64,000 nt of DNA from Chamaecrista fasciculata (GCA_003254925.1 QANZ01007028.1:86407-150406); one strand, 5' to 3'; shown: positions 46,508 through 59,456, numbered from the stretch's first letter. Notes: generated by a model not told the origin, from the letters alone. Program-made: numbers and translations.

Positions 46508-47187
46508 CTTTGACAGATAAAGTAACTTGTAATTTGTTGGCCAAAAAAAAAAACTTGTAATTTAATTTTTCAAAGATCATTATAGTTAAATTAGTTAATC
46601 AAATATGACAATTCTTGTAATGTCACTTTTATATTCAAATTTCATTTATAATTTGATGGTTCAATTTAGATAAAAGGGTAAAATTGTTCACATTTTGATA
46701 TTTTGTTATTAAGTTGTTTCACAAAAAATATAACATGTAGAGAATTTCTTTAGACAATTAATAACGTGATAATGAAACAAATCACTCTAAAAAATGTTCT
46801 TTAGTCAAATTATTTGATAAGTTTATCACTGCTTCTTAAAGATGACAGTTTCTGAATCTTTTTTATTTTTATTTTTTCTCTAATCTTATTCTTTTGGGAG
46901 AATGAGGAGTAGGCAGAGTCAATACTTCAATTTTAAGGATTTATAGAGTTATTATGTATGCAACAGTTGTAAGTGCTCTAGTTCTAAAGAGAAGTCCTTC
47001 TAAATTGTCTTTTCTTCCCCATTGTTCAATCTTATCATATTTAAATGAATTAATTTTTTGAATCTCTTGTCAATAGTCAAATATTGTCCACTAGTTTGAT
47101 AATTTTTGAGTTATTAAATTCATTTTGTGAATCAAATTTATCTCATGAGAAGTGACATATACTACAAGAAACCCAATACAATGGGCC
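46508..47187. other. Intergenic DNA, no gene seen
   Basis: AT-rich; nothing recognised. Confidence 0.4.
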
Positions 47188-47756
47188 TATTTAAATAATA
47201 CGGGTTGGCTCATCCGGGCTAGAATATTTGGTGAGTCAGGATTTTGCCAACCCAGCTCACCAGCTTGGTGAGCCGGGTTGGCTCACTTAACTCACTAATT
47301 TTTATTTTTTTTATTTTTACTTCAAACTTCAAAGTATATTTTATTTTTGCAACTTGTTTTTTTTTACATCCATGATACATTAAAACAACATATATGAAAT
47401 GTTTTTATTGTTTTAATTAAATTAATAAGTATAAAAAATGAGTGTGAAATGTGAAATTTAAAAGTGAGTGAGTGTGAGTTAGTAAATTTATTGTTTTTAT
47501 TTTTAAATTTTATAATATTTTTTATATGGTGGGTTGGTGAGCTAACTCACCNTAAATTTTATAATTCTTTTTATATGGTGGGTTGGTGAGCTAACCCACC
47601 AACTCACCGGGTTAGCTCACCATAGCCCGCGAGTCAGGTGAGCCAACTCACGCGGGTTAAAATTATTGGTGAGCCAAAATTACATCAACCTGGCTCACCA
47701 TTTTTGTGGGTTAAACGGGTCCAACCCACGGGTTGGAACCCGTTTTGACAGCTCTA
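47188..47756. mobile_element. hAT-like MITE with GGGTTGGCTCACC repeats
   Basis: Subterminal regions carry GGTGAGCCGGGTTGGCTCAC-type words on the left and the inverse on the right; the right end reads TTTTGACAGCTCTA. The left terminus is degraded and no target duplication was found. One undetermined base (47552) sits inside, between two near-identical 47-base stretches. Confidence 0.7.
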
Positions 47757-48285
47757 AACTCTCATGTATAGGATGAATTTCAAATTGGTTCTTTATATAT
47801 TATTTATTTTAAATTGGTCTTACATGTTTTCATAATTTTTTAAATTAGTCTCAAACCTACCTACATGATTTGACTTCATTTGCTAACCTTCCTAATTGGG
47901 TTAAAAAAAACTCTTCCAAGAGTTAACACATAGTTTTGAAATCGTCGCATTCGTTTGGACTTGAAATGAGAAAGATATGATCAACTTCGCTTATTTGATA
48001 GTAAAACCAATTTCCCACTTTCGAAATTCGATTTAACTCTGTTTGTTAACAGTTATAAAGTACTGGTCAAAAGTATGGATGACAATTTGGATGGATATGG
48101 ATATGGTGGATACCCGTCCGAATCCATCCATAAAAAATATCTGATATGGTACGGGTAGTGACAAATTAAAAATTATCAAATATCGAATTGATACAAATAT
48201 TACTTCTACAACCACATTATTAAATATCTGATATGGACGGATTTGTCATTAGGTTCCTACAATCACATGTTTCTACATTATTTCT
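47757..48285. other. Foldback-family fragment and (GGATAT)-rich stretch
   Basis: Bases 47770-48050 have the interior wording of the Mutator-like foldback family (AAATTGGTCTTACATG, GAAATCGTCGCATTCG, AAGATATGATCAACTT), comparable with 25640-25930. Bases 48085-48240 are rich in GGATATGGATATGG and ATCCATCC words, as in another hAT-type subterminal region. Ends not resolved. Confidence 0.45.
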
Positions 48286-48690
48286 TGTTGGATTTTGTGG
48301 GTCAAATATCCGCTCATGTGAGAGTCTAATTGGATTATGGGTTGATCCATTAGAATGTAAGTTATTTTACATAAGTCCCACATCAGATAGTTTAGTTTTG
48401 GGAGCTCTTCCATTCTCCTATAAATATGAGTGTTTCCCCATTATTCAAGTTGTCAGTTGATTCCATGTGCTGGAGAAGGAGCTTTAATATTGAGAGAACC
48501 CATATAATAATATTTATTCTCTCTCTTAGAGTTGTTCTTCTGTGATCAGTTGTGGAAATATGACTATACCTCTAGTAGGATGAGGAGATCAACGTTTGGA
48601 TATCAGTGTTGGTGGAGTAGAGGTACTAGCAAGATCTATAATATTAGCGATGGCGTCCAGATTAGTAAGTTCTTCATTGTGTTTTCAATA
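48286..48690 (+). mobile_element. Possible solo LTR or LTR fragment
   Basis: Starts TGTTGGATTTTGTGGG, contains AAGTCCCACATCAGATAG and a TATA-like CTATAAATATGAG at about 48418-48430, a common layout in plant LTRs. No primer-binding site, internal region or second copy is present in the window. The right end is uncertain. Fossil status only. Confidence 0.4.
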
Positions 48691-49186
48691 CTTGCCTGAA
48701 TTTATAATTATGGTTTGCGTTTTGAAAAGCTTTATAGTTTTAAAATTCATGATATGGTAGTGGATATCTTTTTAAAAATATAACGTAAATGTTGAGTATC
48801 TAAATTAATTTATTTAGGTCAAACATTATTTTGGTCAAACTTTTGTTTTTAACTATTATGATATATTAATTAGTTTTGTATGTCCCAATGAGCATGTAAA
48901 TTTCTTTTTATAAAGTTTGAAGTTATTAAGAATATTAATTATATAAAAGAATCTTTATAATTTTTTTTAAATAATTAAAAATGAAATATGAAAAATGGTG
49001 GGAGGAAATGATCAATAAACTTTAGGTAAAATAGAAAAAATTATGGAAGAGATTATGAGAATAGGGAGAAAGTTGAAGGTTTATAACTTTATATAGATAT
49101 TTTTTTTATTTATGGTGTTTATTTATATTGTTTATATTAAATTATTTATGATTTTGGGATAAGTTTATGAGGGAACTTGTTGTATC

Positions 49187-49314
49187 AAGTAATAAGTTAG
49201 GTGGCATGATCTCCATGATACAAATAATTGAATTGTGAGAAATAATGAAAAAAAAAAGAGAGTAGTTTTATGAACCAATCAAACAATGAAGATCATGCCA
49301 CCTCACTTATTACA
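49187..49314. repeat. Inverted repeat with 24-base arms
   Basis: GTAATAAGTTAGGTGGCATG and onward (49190-49213) pairs with the complement at about 49287-49310, one mismatch in 24. The loop of about 73 bases is AT-rich. It abuts the LINE relic that starts at 49317. Probably a small MITE. Confidence 0.7.
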
Positions 49315-49316
49315 TT

Positions 49317-50650
49317 TTTTTATATATAAAAAACGATGAATCACAGTACAAAGAAAGTGACTACGAATCATGATCATAGACGTCCCCAGACAGACTATCA
49401 ACGATGGGATCGTTTGGATTATGAATCGAAGAAGCAATGAGATGAGGAGAATTAAAATAATTAGCACTACTAAAAGACAACCTACCATTAGGAATTTGAA
49501 CCTGACTATAAGCAGAAACATAAGACTCAACAGAAACTAAAATGGACCTAATTACCATCGACGGGAGGACTTTGGCACCTTTTCAGACAATATCATTCCT
49601 TCACATCTAAATCCTATCAAGACCAACCAAAATGGTGACCCACGATATATCAAACTTGTCCCTGTCTTTTCTCCAACGCCGAATCCATCCAAGGAGCCAC
49701 TACTGAAAATGCCCACCCTGAACCTCGCTCCTAACGGCGAACGGTAGATCGAACTAGACGGCTCTGGCAAAGCTACAACGCAAAAACGTATGCGAGATCG
49801 AATCATCCATGTCACCACAGAAAGGGCAGACAATGTCACAATGAAGATAATGCCTGTTAAGGTTGGCGAAAGTCGGAATGGCATTGTTGTAAATCTTCCA
49901 GACATTGAGAAGAATCCTCGGCGAGACCTTAGACTTCCAGAAGTCCTTCCACGGAAAGGTGATAGTAGAGATATTACCATTACCTGGATGACCCACTCAG
50001 CGAAGCAGCTCAAAACCAGCTGTAGCGGTGTACGCCCCAGTGGTAACAGGAGTCCAAACCTAAGTGTCAGGCATATGGCGAATCGGACCAGCGGTATTAA
50101 GAATGGTAGTGGCATCAGACCCGGAGCAGACCCGATTGATTTTATCGACATCCCAGGAATAGGAGGTATGATCAATCAAATCATTGACGAGGACACCAGA
50201 GGGGGTGCTAAAGATGTGACCACTCCAAAATCTGCTTCTAACATCAACTCTATCGCCCCTGCCCAGCTCCCATTTGAGGTGATCTGTGATGATGGAGGCA
50301 CTGTCCTTTATCCCTTTCCAAAAATAGAGGCCGAGGTGCACGACTTGAAGTCAAAGTCAGAGAAAGGAGTAATGTACTTGTTATGAACCCATTGGGCAAC
50401 CATAGACTGCGGATTATCCAGAATTCTCCATGTGTGTTTAGCAAGGAGCGCCCTTTTCACAATACCAGCATCTCGTAGACCAAGCCTACCATCATTCTTC
50501 TTTTTGAAAATCACATCCCGGCTAAAAAGATGGATCCGCTTCTTGTCTCCATTGAACCCTAGAAGAATTCTTTTTTTTTTTTTAAAATTTCTCAGTGACA
50601 GTTGCATCATAAACTTACTCATAATTTTGGGGATGAACAACAACATCACA
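49317..50650 (-). mobile_element. L1-type LINE 3' fragment with reverse-transcriptase zinc-binding domain
   Basis: Minus-strand frames encode the end of a plant L1 ORF2. From upstream to downstream they give GGLGLRDAGIVKRALLAKHT-like thumb residues (around 50430-50500), the WELGRGDRVDVRSRFW pattern (about 50230-50270), and the zf-RVT segment FPWKDFWKSKVSPRI with CDIVCPFCGDMDDSISHTFL (about 49790-49950). The frame changes several times, so it is defective. A short T run at 49313-49320 marks a likely poly-A tail. No clear target duplication. Confidence 0.8.
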
Positions 50651-51815
50651 AAGACATAACATTAAGAGCAATTCCTTAAATAAGAGTTTTGTAATTAATA
50701 AATAAGAAAATAAATTACTCAAACAAAGTGAGGATATAGAGAAACTCACATTAGATATTAATCAACATAAGGAGTCCATTGTATTTTATTATATTTATTG
50801 AGTTTAATTGCATGATTTTAGCCTAGAATATAGTAATTTAATCAAAATAAATCAATCATGTAAAATAATTGAAACAAACTTTCAAATGATCTATTGCAAC
50901 AGTTTCACTCAACTCACCAATATTTGTATAGTATAAAAAAAAATTAAAGAAAAAAAAACAAACTAACTTAAAAAATTAAGAGTAGTGGAAAGTTGGTGGG
51001 AAATTAATTAACTCCTTACTATCTTTAGATGCTTTTTTTATATACTACAACTATAGAAAAATTAGAATATAATGTTACAGTATTTATCATAAGATAAAAA
51101 ACTATAAAGAAGAATATTTAAGAAAAACTTTAATATTTTCCTATTGAAAGTGCTTTCTACTAAGAAAGACATCTGTGAAGGGGTGATCTTTCTAATGTTT
51201 AACAACTGGTCAGCATCAAATAATGATAAGATGAGCTGAAGGTGTATTTTATAACTATTGACCATATCTTTGTGTTTATAAAATTAATTAATAAATAAGA
51301 TATTACTTCAAATAATTTTATAATTTATCTATAATTTTAAACTTTTTAAAAAATACTTGCATGCCTTTAAATTTGTTTGAAGTTTGAACAAGATAAACTT
51401 AACAGAAAAGTATTTTTGAGAATAATTAAATTACTCAAATATAAAATTCTTTGTTTGGATAAAATTTTTTGGTAATTCAGATTTTGCAATAATTTTATGA
51501 GGTGTTTTGTTTTTGGAATTTAAAACTTCACCAATCACCTATATAGATGGAAGTTGAAAAGAAAGAAATTTAGNGATTTCAAAACAGCCCTCCAATATTT
51601 GGCAAGCATATTTCTTATGCCAAAGAACTTGTTAAACCCAAGTTTTTGAAATTCAAAATATTTTCTATACCTGATTTAAAATTTAGAAGGTCTTAATATA
51701 ATCTAACATTTTATTTATTTATTTTAAGATTTCACTATAAAATAGTTTTTTATTTTTTATTTTTATTATTTTTACTTTAAAACTTCTCTAATGTGACAAA
51801 AGATTATATTATTTA
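50651..51815. other. Intergenic DNA, no gene seen
   Basis: AT-rich with one undetermined base at 51574. Nothing recognised. Confidence 0.4.
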
Positions 51816-53055
51816 AGCTAAATTGCGAATTTGGTCACTTCATGTCCTAAATCAGTCCTATAACTTTTTTTGTCTCGAATTTGGTCTTGTATCTTTGCTT
51901 CAGGTCCCAAATCAGTCCTACATCTTTTCTTGTCTCAGTTTTGGTCCCATATGTTTTGAAAATCTCTCACCGTTAGTCCTCTGTCCATTTTAAATTGCAG
52001 TTTAATCCTGAAAACTTCAAGTCCCTTTCACTTTAGTCCCTAACTATCAAAATAAAAGTGAAAGAGCATCCCTGAAGATTCTCAAACCTTACATCTTGGT
52101 CCCTTATCCATGAATTCTTCATGAAATGGAATAGAAATTCAAAAACAACACAAATTAAAGCAAATGATAGATGGACCAAAACTGAAAACGCAAAAAAATT
52201 TAAAGCCCACCGGAAAACGCCCTAAACTCGTTGGAAAACATACTGAAATCGCCGAGAAACTCAAAAACTCATCAAAAAATCCCAATCCTTACTAAAATTT
52301 CACTCAAATAATCGCTCTCAAATGCTTTAAGAAAGAATTGTCGAAAATCTAAACTTTTGAGGAGGAAGGTGATAGAAGAAAGTTTGGATTTTTGAAAAGT
52401 GGTGGAATGAGTATGGACGGCCCCCTTTCCAAAGTGAAGATTTCCTACTAAAAATAGGTCAAATTTCAAGTGGATTTTAAGCTGGATCGGGTCAAGAAAG
52501 CAATGGAAACGAGTTTGGATCAAATAAAACGCACAACAGAATTTGCATGCTTCGCCAGATCATTGCCAGATGCACATCTGGCGAAGGTATTTTGATAACA
52601 TTTTTTTTATCCCAAGTTAATCCTCTTTGTTCTCTGATTTCTTCCATGTGATTCCCGTGAGATTTAACTCTATCAAACCTACCATTACAACATAAAAATG
52701 TGTAATATCTCAAGCCACAAAGATGAATCACAAATCAATAATTAAAACTCTAGAAAACTACACTTTAAGATGATAAAAGAGCTAAATTGCAATTGTGAAC
52801 TACACACTCTATTTATCATAGCTAGAGACTAGAAACACTCAATCAAGCTCACAAAACATTACAAAACACTATGAAAAGCCTCTAGATAACATAGTGTGAA
52901 TTGGTTCGATCAAGGACCAAAACGAAATGAAAAAAACTTGAGGGACCAAAATGAAACCTTGTCCAAACATGAGGGACCAAAACAGAATGAAAAAAACTTG
53001 AGGGACTGAAACATAACTTTGAGCAAACATGAGGGACCAAAATAGGACTTTGGCC
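51816..53055. mobile_element. Long Mutator-like foldback element
   Basis: The left end (GCTAAATTGCGAATTTGG) and the complemented right end (GGCCAAAGTCCTATTTTGG) share the terminal style of 37571-37985. The right arm holds alternating units of about 29-30 bases, each starting with GAGGGACCAAAA or a close variant and spaced about 59 bases per pair. About 700 bases of unique, non-coding DNA lie between the arms. No target duplication could be fixed. Confidence 0.65.
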
Positions 53056-53806
53056 ATTAAAATTTGTCAACAAATGTAAATTTGATAAGTTGATAATTTT
53101 TTTTTAAATTCATGATTTGATATGCTGATTTTTAAATTAATGCAATTTTTATAATCTTATCAAATTGCAATTTTTTTAATGTGATATTGTGATGTAATAA
53201 TAAAGTGTTACCTTAAATATAGGATCATGATATAGGAAATGTTAATATCTAATTTCAATTTTTCAAGATACTATAATATATAAGATTACAAAAAATAAAG
53301 ATATAATCATGATATACTCAACCTACTCTAAATCTTTGGTAAAAAAAAACCTACTCTAATTCTTAAAATAACTTGTCATATCCCAAATAATTTTTTTTAT
53401 TATTAAGATTCNCCAAATAATTTTTTTTTATTATTAAGATTCAAATTCTTAATCTCTATCTATTATCTAAACTAACTATTTCAAATGCTAGAAATTAAAA
53501 TCGTAATAATAGTAATGCAGAAGTACAGATTTCTTTTGTGATAAGAAAAGCTGAACAATTAATTTCTTAACAATTTGGAAAAATATTTTTTTAGTAAAAA
53601 TAAATTTTAATAATTATAAAAAAACATAGATTGATAGATGAAAACTCCACGGACACTTTTTACCTTCCTCGTTCAATGCTTTACCAAACTCATCTTCTTT
53701 TCCTTTCTCTTTTTCTCTTTATCTTCTTCACCCTTCACCTATAATCCTATATCATATCTTCTCTCATTTCTTTCTCCTTCTTCATATTCTCCTCACACAT
53801 AAAAAA
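53056..53806. other. GATA gene upstream region
   Basis: AT-rich to about 53640, then a pyrimidine-rich leader (TTCTCTTTTTCTC-like words at 53698-53790) just before the start codon. An undetermined base at 53412 lies between two copies of a 29-base stretch. Confidence 0.5.
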
Positions 53807-54714
53807 ATGGGGTGTGAGAAAGACACCTCCTTCAAATTCAGCCCCCAATCCTTCTCTGTGGAGGACTTCCTTGACCTCTCTCATGAAGAAGAACATGAAG
53901 AAGAAGATGATGAACAAGAAATACAACATAACGATGGCTCTGTTTCTCTGTCCCACCATGAAAGCCATGATTTTTCCGTCAACTCCGACTTCATCTCCGG
54001 CGAACTCACCGTTCCGGTACTTCCTCTTTTATTTCCCACCAAACCCGTGGTTTTTCAGCTTTCCGTTTTCTTGTTATTGATGAAAGTTTCGATTTTTAGG
54101 TGGATGATGAAGCACACCTAGATTGGTTGTCTCGTTTCGTAGAGGATTCATACTCGGAGTTTCCTGCTGATTATTTCGCCGGAGCTTCACCGGAGAAACC
54201 CAGCTCAAACGGGGCTGAACCCGAAACCCCTGTTTGTTTGAAAGCTCCGGTTCCGGCCAAGGCCAGAAGCAAACGCACCCGAACTGGCGTTCCGATTTGG
54301 CCTATGGGCTCTTCTTCATTTGCCGACTTATCGTCGTCTTCTCCTTCGTGCCTGATTTACCCCAAAGTTACGCAATATTTTGAGCGGACTAACTTGGAGA
54401 CAAAACCACCGGCGACCAAAAGACTCAAGAGAAAGTCGTCGGAAGCGACGGGAGGAGGGGCGCGACGGTGCAGCCATTGTGGTGTGCAGAAGACACCACA
54501 GTGGCGGGCGGGTCCACTAGGAGCAAAAACTCTGTGCAACGCTTGCGGTGTCCGATACAAATCGGGTCGGCTTTTACCCGAATACAGACCCGCTTGTAGT
54601 CCGTCATTCTCTAACGAATTGCACTCTAATCACCACCGTAAAGTGCTGGAGATGCGCCGGAAGAAGGAAGTGGTTGGCGGAATCGGGTCGGGTTTGGACC
54701 CAAATTTTGATTAG
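53807..54714 (+). CDS. Class A GATA transcription factor
   Basis: Two exons, 53807-54016 and 54100-54714, with an 83-base phase-0 GT-AG intron, give 274 residues. The N-terminus has the class A motif [10 protein letters not shown] at about 16-25, followed by an acidic run ([12 protein letters not shown]) likely to serve in activation; [20 protein letters not shown] opens exon 2 and is also conserved in the class. Basic stretches ([17 protein letters not shown]) are likely nuclear-localisation signals. The single zinc finger is C194-X2-C197-X18-C216-X2-C219 ([16 protein letters not shown], then [20 protein letters not shown]), the plant type with an 18-residue loop that binds WGATAR sites. The C-terminus, with [15 protein letters not shown], is typical. 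Closest family members in Arabidopsis are class A GATAs, often linked to light responses; a one-to-one orthologue was not assigned. Confidence 0.95.
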
Positions 54715-55471
54715 CGTAAAAGAAAAAAAACAGGGAAGGTAAACAGTCGGGTTGGGTCGGGTCGTTGATATATATAGTTGTAGGTAGATGTTGGTTTTTT
54801 TTTTTTTTAACTGATTTCGACTTGTACTCATTAATCAGTATTGTTCTTATTTTTTTTCTTTTCTTGAAAAAGTAATTTTTTTCTAATTTAGGAGTAAGAT
54901 GCATTAATAGAGGGAGAATGGGACGTGTGATTTGGAATTGGCAACCGTTGGAAACCACGACGTTACTCAAAGGCCATATATATTTGTTTGGATGGGGTCA
55001 AATTCTCTATTATCTATCTTTATGAAAAAGAGAAAAAAAAAGGAAAAGAAATCCTACACACTCTAACCTAAATTATATGTTGAAGAGATTGGGAAATAGG
55101 TAAAATAGTTAGAGTGGAAGGAAAAGAGGGAAAATAGAAAGATAGGATAGGATTAGGATATGCTTCCGAATAGAGAAGGCAAGAAAAAGTGATTTGGGTA
55201 AGAGAGAGCCTTATTTGGATCACTATGTCTTTTTCTTTATTTGGATCATTACTTCATAGGTAACTTTGATTCATTTGGTGCCATTTCAAAATTTCATATT
55301 CAATGCTGCCATTACTTCTCTTGCGCCCAATCAAAATTTCCTCTTTTTTTGTGTTACAAAATTCTTTCTTTTATTCTTTTAAAAAATGAAATTGTTCTTC
55401 TTTTTCCTTTTAATTTATACTCAAACTTTAATTTGAGGAAAAAAAATTAGAAAGATATTTTATATAATTGT
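54715..55471. other. 3' flank of the GATA gene, AT-rich
   Basis: Contains T-rich runs (54790-54808, 54848-54864) and purine-rich DNA at 55020-55150. No gene or element ends were recognised up to the LTR at 55472. Confidence 0.45.
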
Positions 55472-56069
55472 TGATACATCACTATTTGGGCGTACGTCTA
55501 GGCCTTCGCTCCAAGCCTCCCCTCCCCAAAACCCTTCGAGGCGCATTCGAATCGTTCGAATGCCCCTCTGCACTTTTAGGGGCGGCCGTGATATATCCGG
55601 GATCATGGCGCTCGCCTCCATGATAACACGCAATTACCCACGATTGCCCTGCTCCGCAATCCTCGCTAAATGGGATCGTGGGTCGCGGACTTAGTCATCT
55701 CCATTCTCCAGTCTTCTGGCGCCCGCCCCGTAGCACATCGCGCAATCACCCACGATTGCCTTGCTCCACAAATCTCGGTCTCCACCACTCTCGCTGGTGG
55801 AGATCCTGCCTGACTACGTGGTGCACCCCGCGCGCTGGCCACCACTCTCCCCCTGCTTTATAAATAGAGCTCAACCCAGCAGACAAATGTTAGCTACTTC
55901 TCACCATTCAGAATTCTCTTGCTCTCACATCTCCCATATTCTAACTTGAGCGTCGGAGTATTCTTCGCAGGGCCCCCTGTGAAGTTCTTGCAGGTACTTG
56001 GACGATCAACTTGCTCTTGCAGCCCTCACTTGTTGAACTAGGTAATCCTGACCTTTATTTAGTTTATCA
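55472..56069 (+). repeat. 5' LTR of the Tat-lineage element
   Basis: Begins TGATA and ends TATCA, a perfect 5-base inverted pair. A TATA box (TTATAAATAG, about 55857-55866) lies about 210 bases before the end. The next bases, TTGGTGCCTCTGTGGGG from 56070, match the usual post-LTR start of Tat-lineage elements and should hold the primer-binding site. The start is assigned from the terminal pair and could be a few bases off. Confidence 0.7.
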
Positions 56070-56226
56070 TTGGTGCCTCTGTGGGGAGCCCACGCCGTGT
56101 GTTCATCAACATGTGCTCCTCACCATCTTTTCCATACGTGGGCCCTCGTGCTCGCCTTTCTTGCTTTTTATCAAAAGCTAACTCACCGACGTTTATCTTG
56201 TTGAACTAGGTGAACCATATCTTGCT

Positions 56227-57780
56227 ATGACCAACATCGAGGACTCCCCCTATGATCACCTTCTGGAGGACGACCCCTCTGACTCCCAGGAGCACGCCCC
56301 GGGAACTCAGGAGGGCCACGGACAGGAGGAACACAGAGACGAGGGACCCTCTCGAACTGCACCACCTGTGACCCAGATGGGCGCCACGGGACAGACATTC
56401 GAAGCTCAGGACATTATGTCCATTTTCCGTGGGATGATGAAAGATCAAACGAACGCTCTCCGTCATGAGTTTCAGAACCTCTCCATTCACAACACTCCCA
56501 CTGGGACCCCCCATGGATCCAATCCGGCCCGCCGCCACACTATAGTGGGTTCTGCTCAGAACGTCTCGGCCACCGCAGGCTTCGAGGACGAGCCAGGCAC
56601 CTTCATCCCTCAGAAGGGGCCTTTTGCGCTGTCCATTCCGCGCGACATCATTCCACAGGGCTTTAAAATGCCCGTGAAAATTACACCATACGAGCCCGCC
56701 GCGGATCCGAGCTTGCACATGAAGGCGTTCAATGCCGCTGTCCAGCTGGCGTCCATCACCGAAGGGAAAAAATGCATGTTGTTCCCAACCACTCTCGGCT
56801 AGGAGGGCCTTCATTGGTACGCCCGCCTCCCGGATTACTCCATCAGTACCTTTGAGGAGTTGGAGGCCACCTTCCCCAAACGATTTGCTACGAGTATTAT
56901 CTACAAAAAGCCATCAACTGTGATGGCGGACTTGATCCAGGGTTCCAGCGAGAGTCTCCGGGACTTCCTCAAGCGTTTCTTCGAGCGCTGTCACGAGGTT
57001 GAGGATTTGGATAGCGTGGCCATCCACGTCTTTAAACAGGGGCTTCGCCCCGGTAATGTCTCCAACGAGTTGGCGCTCGCCAACCCAAAGACGCTTGAAT
57101 CATTGCTCAAGCAAGTTAGCGAATTTATTGTTAAGGAGGACAACCAGCTCGCCTCCAAGAGCCGCTTCAACAAGATGAAAGACATACAGAACGGTCAGTC
57201 TAACGGCCGGAACCAAAACGAAAACGTAAACGGAAAGTGGAAGAGGCACGATCGCCCTTCCAATTCATCCCAGGGATCATCGCGCCCACCCTTCACGGGC
57301 AAATTCCCAACCTACCATATTCTTACTGTTTCTAGATCGAAAATCTGGCGCGCCTGCTGTATGCTCGATATCTTCCCCATAGCAAAGCCTATTCCTATTA
57401 AGTCTGGTCGTTCGAGAGACACCCGCAAGCATTGCAGATATCACAATGGCTACGACCATACTGCTGACGAGTGCATCTCACTAAAAGATGCCATCGAGAT
57501 GCTCATCCGTGACGGTCACCTGGCCGAATATAAGCAAAAGAAAAGACCAGAGCCTGACCGGGACGCCTCCCAAACTAAAAATAGGAAAACCGCTGAGGAC
57601 GGGAGCGCCAGTACCAAACAGAGAGAGACACCCGCCAGGAATGTGATCAACACCATTTTTGGTGGAATTCACAAGCATAAGACGCCCCACAATCGCAAAA
57701 CCATCATGCGATCGATCATGTGCATGCACTACACCAACAAGCGCTCCCACGAGGACATCCACGCGCCAATTACTTTCACC
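56227..57780 (+). pseudogene. gag region of the Tat-lineage element
   Basis: Shows the plant Gypsy gag pattern: FKMPVKITPYEPAADPSLHM, then RDFLKRFFERCHEVEDLDSV and an RNA-binding-like basic part with CRYHNGYDHTADECISLKDA, a zinc-knuckle-like Cys/His segment. Broken copy; treated as a fossil. Confidence 0.88.
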
Positions 57781-59456
57781 TCTGATGAGCTGATGCCCGT
57801 CGAGTATGACGAGCCCATGGTCATCACGGCACGCATTGGCGAGATTGACGTGCGGAGAATCTTAGTGGACCAAGGGTCATCTTCAGATATCCTGTACTTC
57901 CACGCATTTGAACATCTGGGCATCCCTCTAGGCGCCCTGAAGCCTTTCCACGAACTCCTGATCGGTTTCGCAGGGACTAGGACGCCTGCCGAANCCAGGG
58001 TTCCAGCGAGAGTCTCCAGGACTTCCTCAAGCGTTTCTCCGAGCGCTGTCACGAGGTTGAGGATTTGGATAGCGTGGCAATCCACGCCTTTAAACAGGGG
58101 CTCCGCCCCGGTAATGTCTCCAACGAGTTGGCGCTCGCCAACCCAAAGACGCTTGAATCATTGCTCAAGCAAGCTAGCAAATTTATTGTTAAGGAGGACA
58201 ACCAGCTCGCCTCCAAGAGCCGCTTCAACAAGATGAAAGTTATACAGAACGGTCAGTCTAACGGCCGGAACCAAAACGGAAACGGAAACGGAAAGTGGAA
58301 GAGGCACGATCGCCCTTCCAATTCATCCCAAGGATCATCACGCCCACCCTTCACGGGCAAATTCCCAACCTACCATATTCTTACTGTTTCCAGATCGGAA
58401 ATCTGGCGTGCCTGCTGTACGCTCGATATCTTCCCCATAGCAAAGCCTATTCCTATTAAGTCTGGTCGTCCGAGAGACACCAGCAAGCATTGCAGATATC
58501 ACAATGGCTACGACCATACTACTGACGAGTGCATCTCACTAAAAGATGCCATCGAGCAGCTCATCCATGACGGCCACCTGGCCGAATATAAGCAAAAGAA
58601 AAGACCAGAGCCTGACCGGGACGCCTCCCAGACTAAAAATAGGAAAACCGCTGAGGACGGGAGCGCCAGTACCAAACAGAGAGAGACACCCGCCAGGAAT
58701 GTGATCAACACCATTTCTGGTGGAATTCACAAGCATAAGACGCCCCACAATCGCAAAACCATCATGCGATCGATCATGTGCATGCACTACACCAACAAGC
58801 GCTCCCACGGGGAAATCCACGCGCCAATTACTTTCACCTCTGATGAACTGATGCCCGTCGAGTATGACGAGCCCATGGTCATCACGACACACATTGGCGA
58901 GATTGACGTGCGGAGAATCTTAGTGGACCAAGGGTCATCTTCAGATATCCTGTACTTCCACGCATTTGAACATCTGGGCATCCCTCTAGGCGCCCTGAAG
59001 CCTTTCCACGAACTCCTGATCGGTTTCGCAGGGACTAGGACGCCTGCCGAAGGTGTCCTGGAAGCCAAGCTAACGCTAGAGGGAGATGAAACGCCCCCCA
59101 GAACATCTGCCATCTACGCTAGCTTTATTGTTGTGGTCGCCCCATCTGCATACAACGCCATCCTCGGACGCTCAAGTTTGAATGATTTCCGAGCCTTGAT
59201 CTCCACCGCTCATTTACTAATGAAGTTTCCAACTCGATGGGGGACGGCAAGTCTCCGAGGCGACCAGCTGGACGGTCGCCGATGCTACGCAACGAGCTTG
59301 GCCCGGGTCACGATCGACCCTGTCTGCCAAACTGGCCCATTTATGGAAGGAAAACCAGACTCTCCTCCTCCGGAGCCCGCCGGAGAGGATGTAAACACAA
59401 GCGCAACCACAAAAATAACGGACCTACGTGATGAGGTAGACCAAGCTAGTGGCTGA
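57780..59456 (+). pseudogene. Protease region of the Tat-lineage element, with a repeated gag stretch
   Basis: The aspartic protease is marked by RRILVDQGSSSDILYFHAF (the DQGSS variant of the D-S/T-G site) and AYNAILGRSSLNDFRA. A stretch of gag-protease sequence is present twice in this part of the element. Fossil. Confidence 0.85.

Noticed and set aside
52869-53073. Frames with repeated 'FWSLMFGQ' units
   Set aside because: They reflect the 29-30-base repeat units of a foldback arm, not a repeat protein.
54357-54970. Minus-strand open frames over the GATA gene
   Set aside because: Antisense of the zinc-finger exon and its 3' flank.
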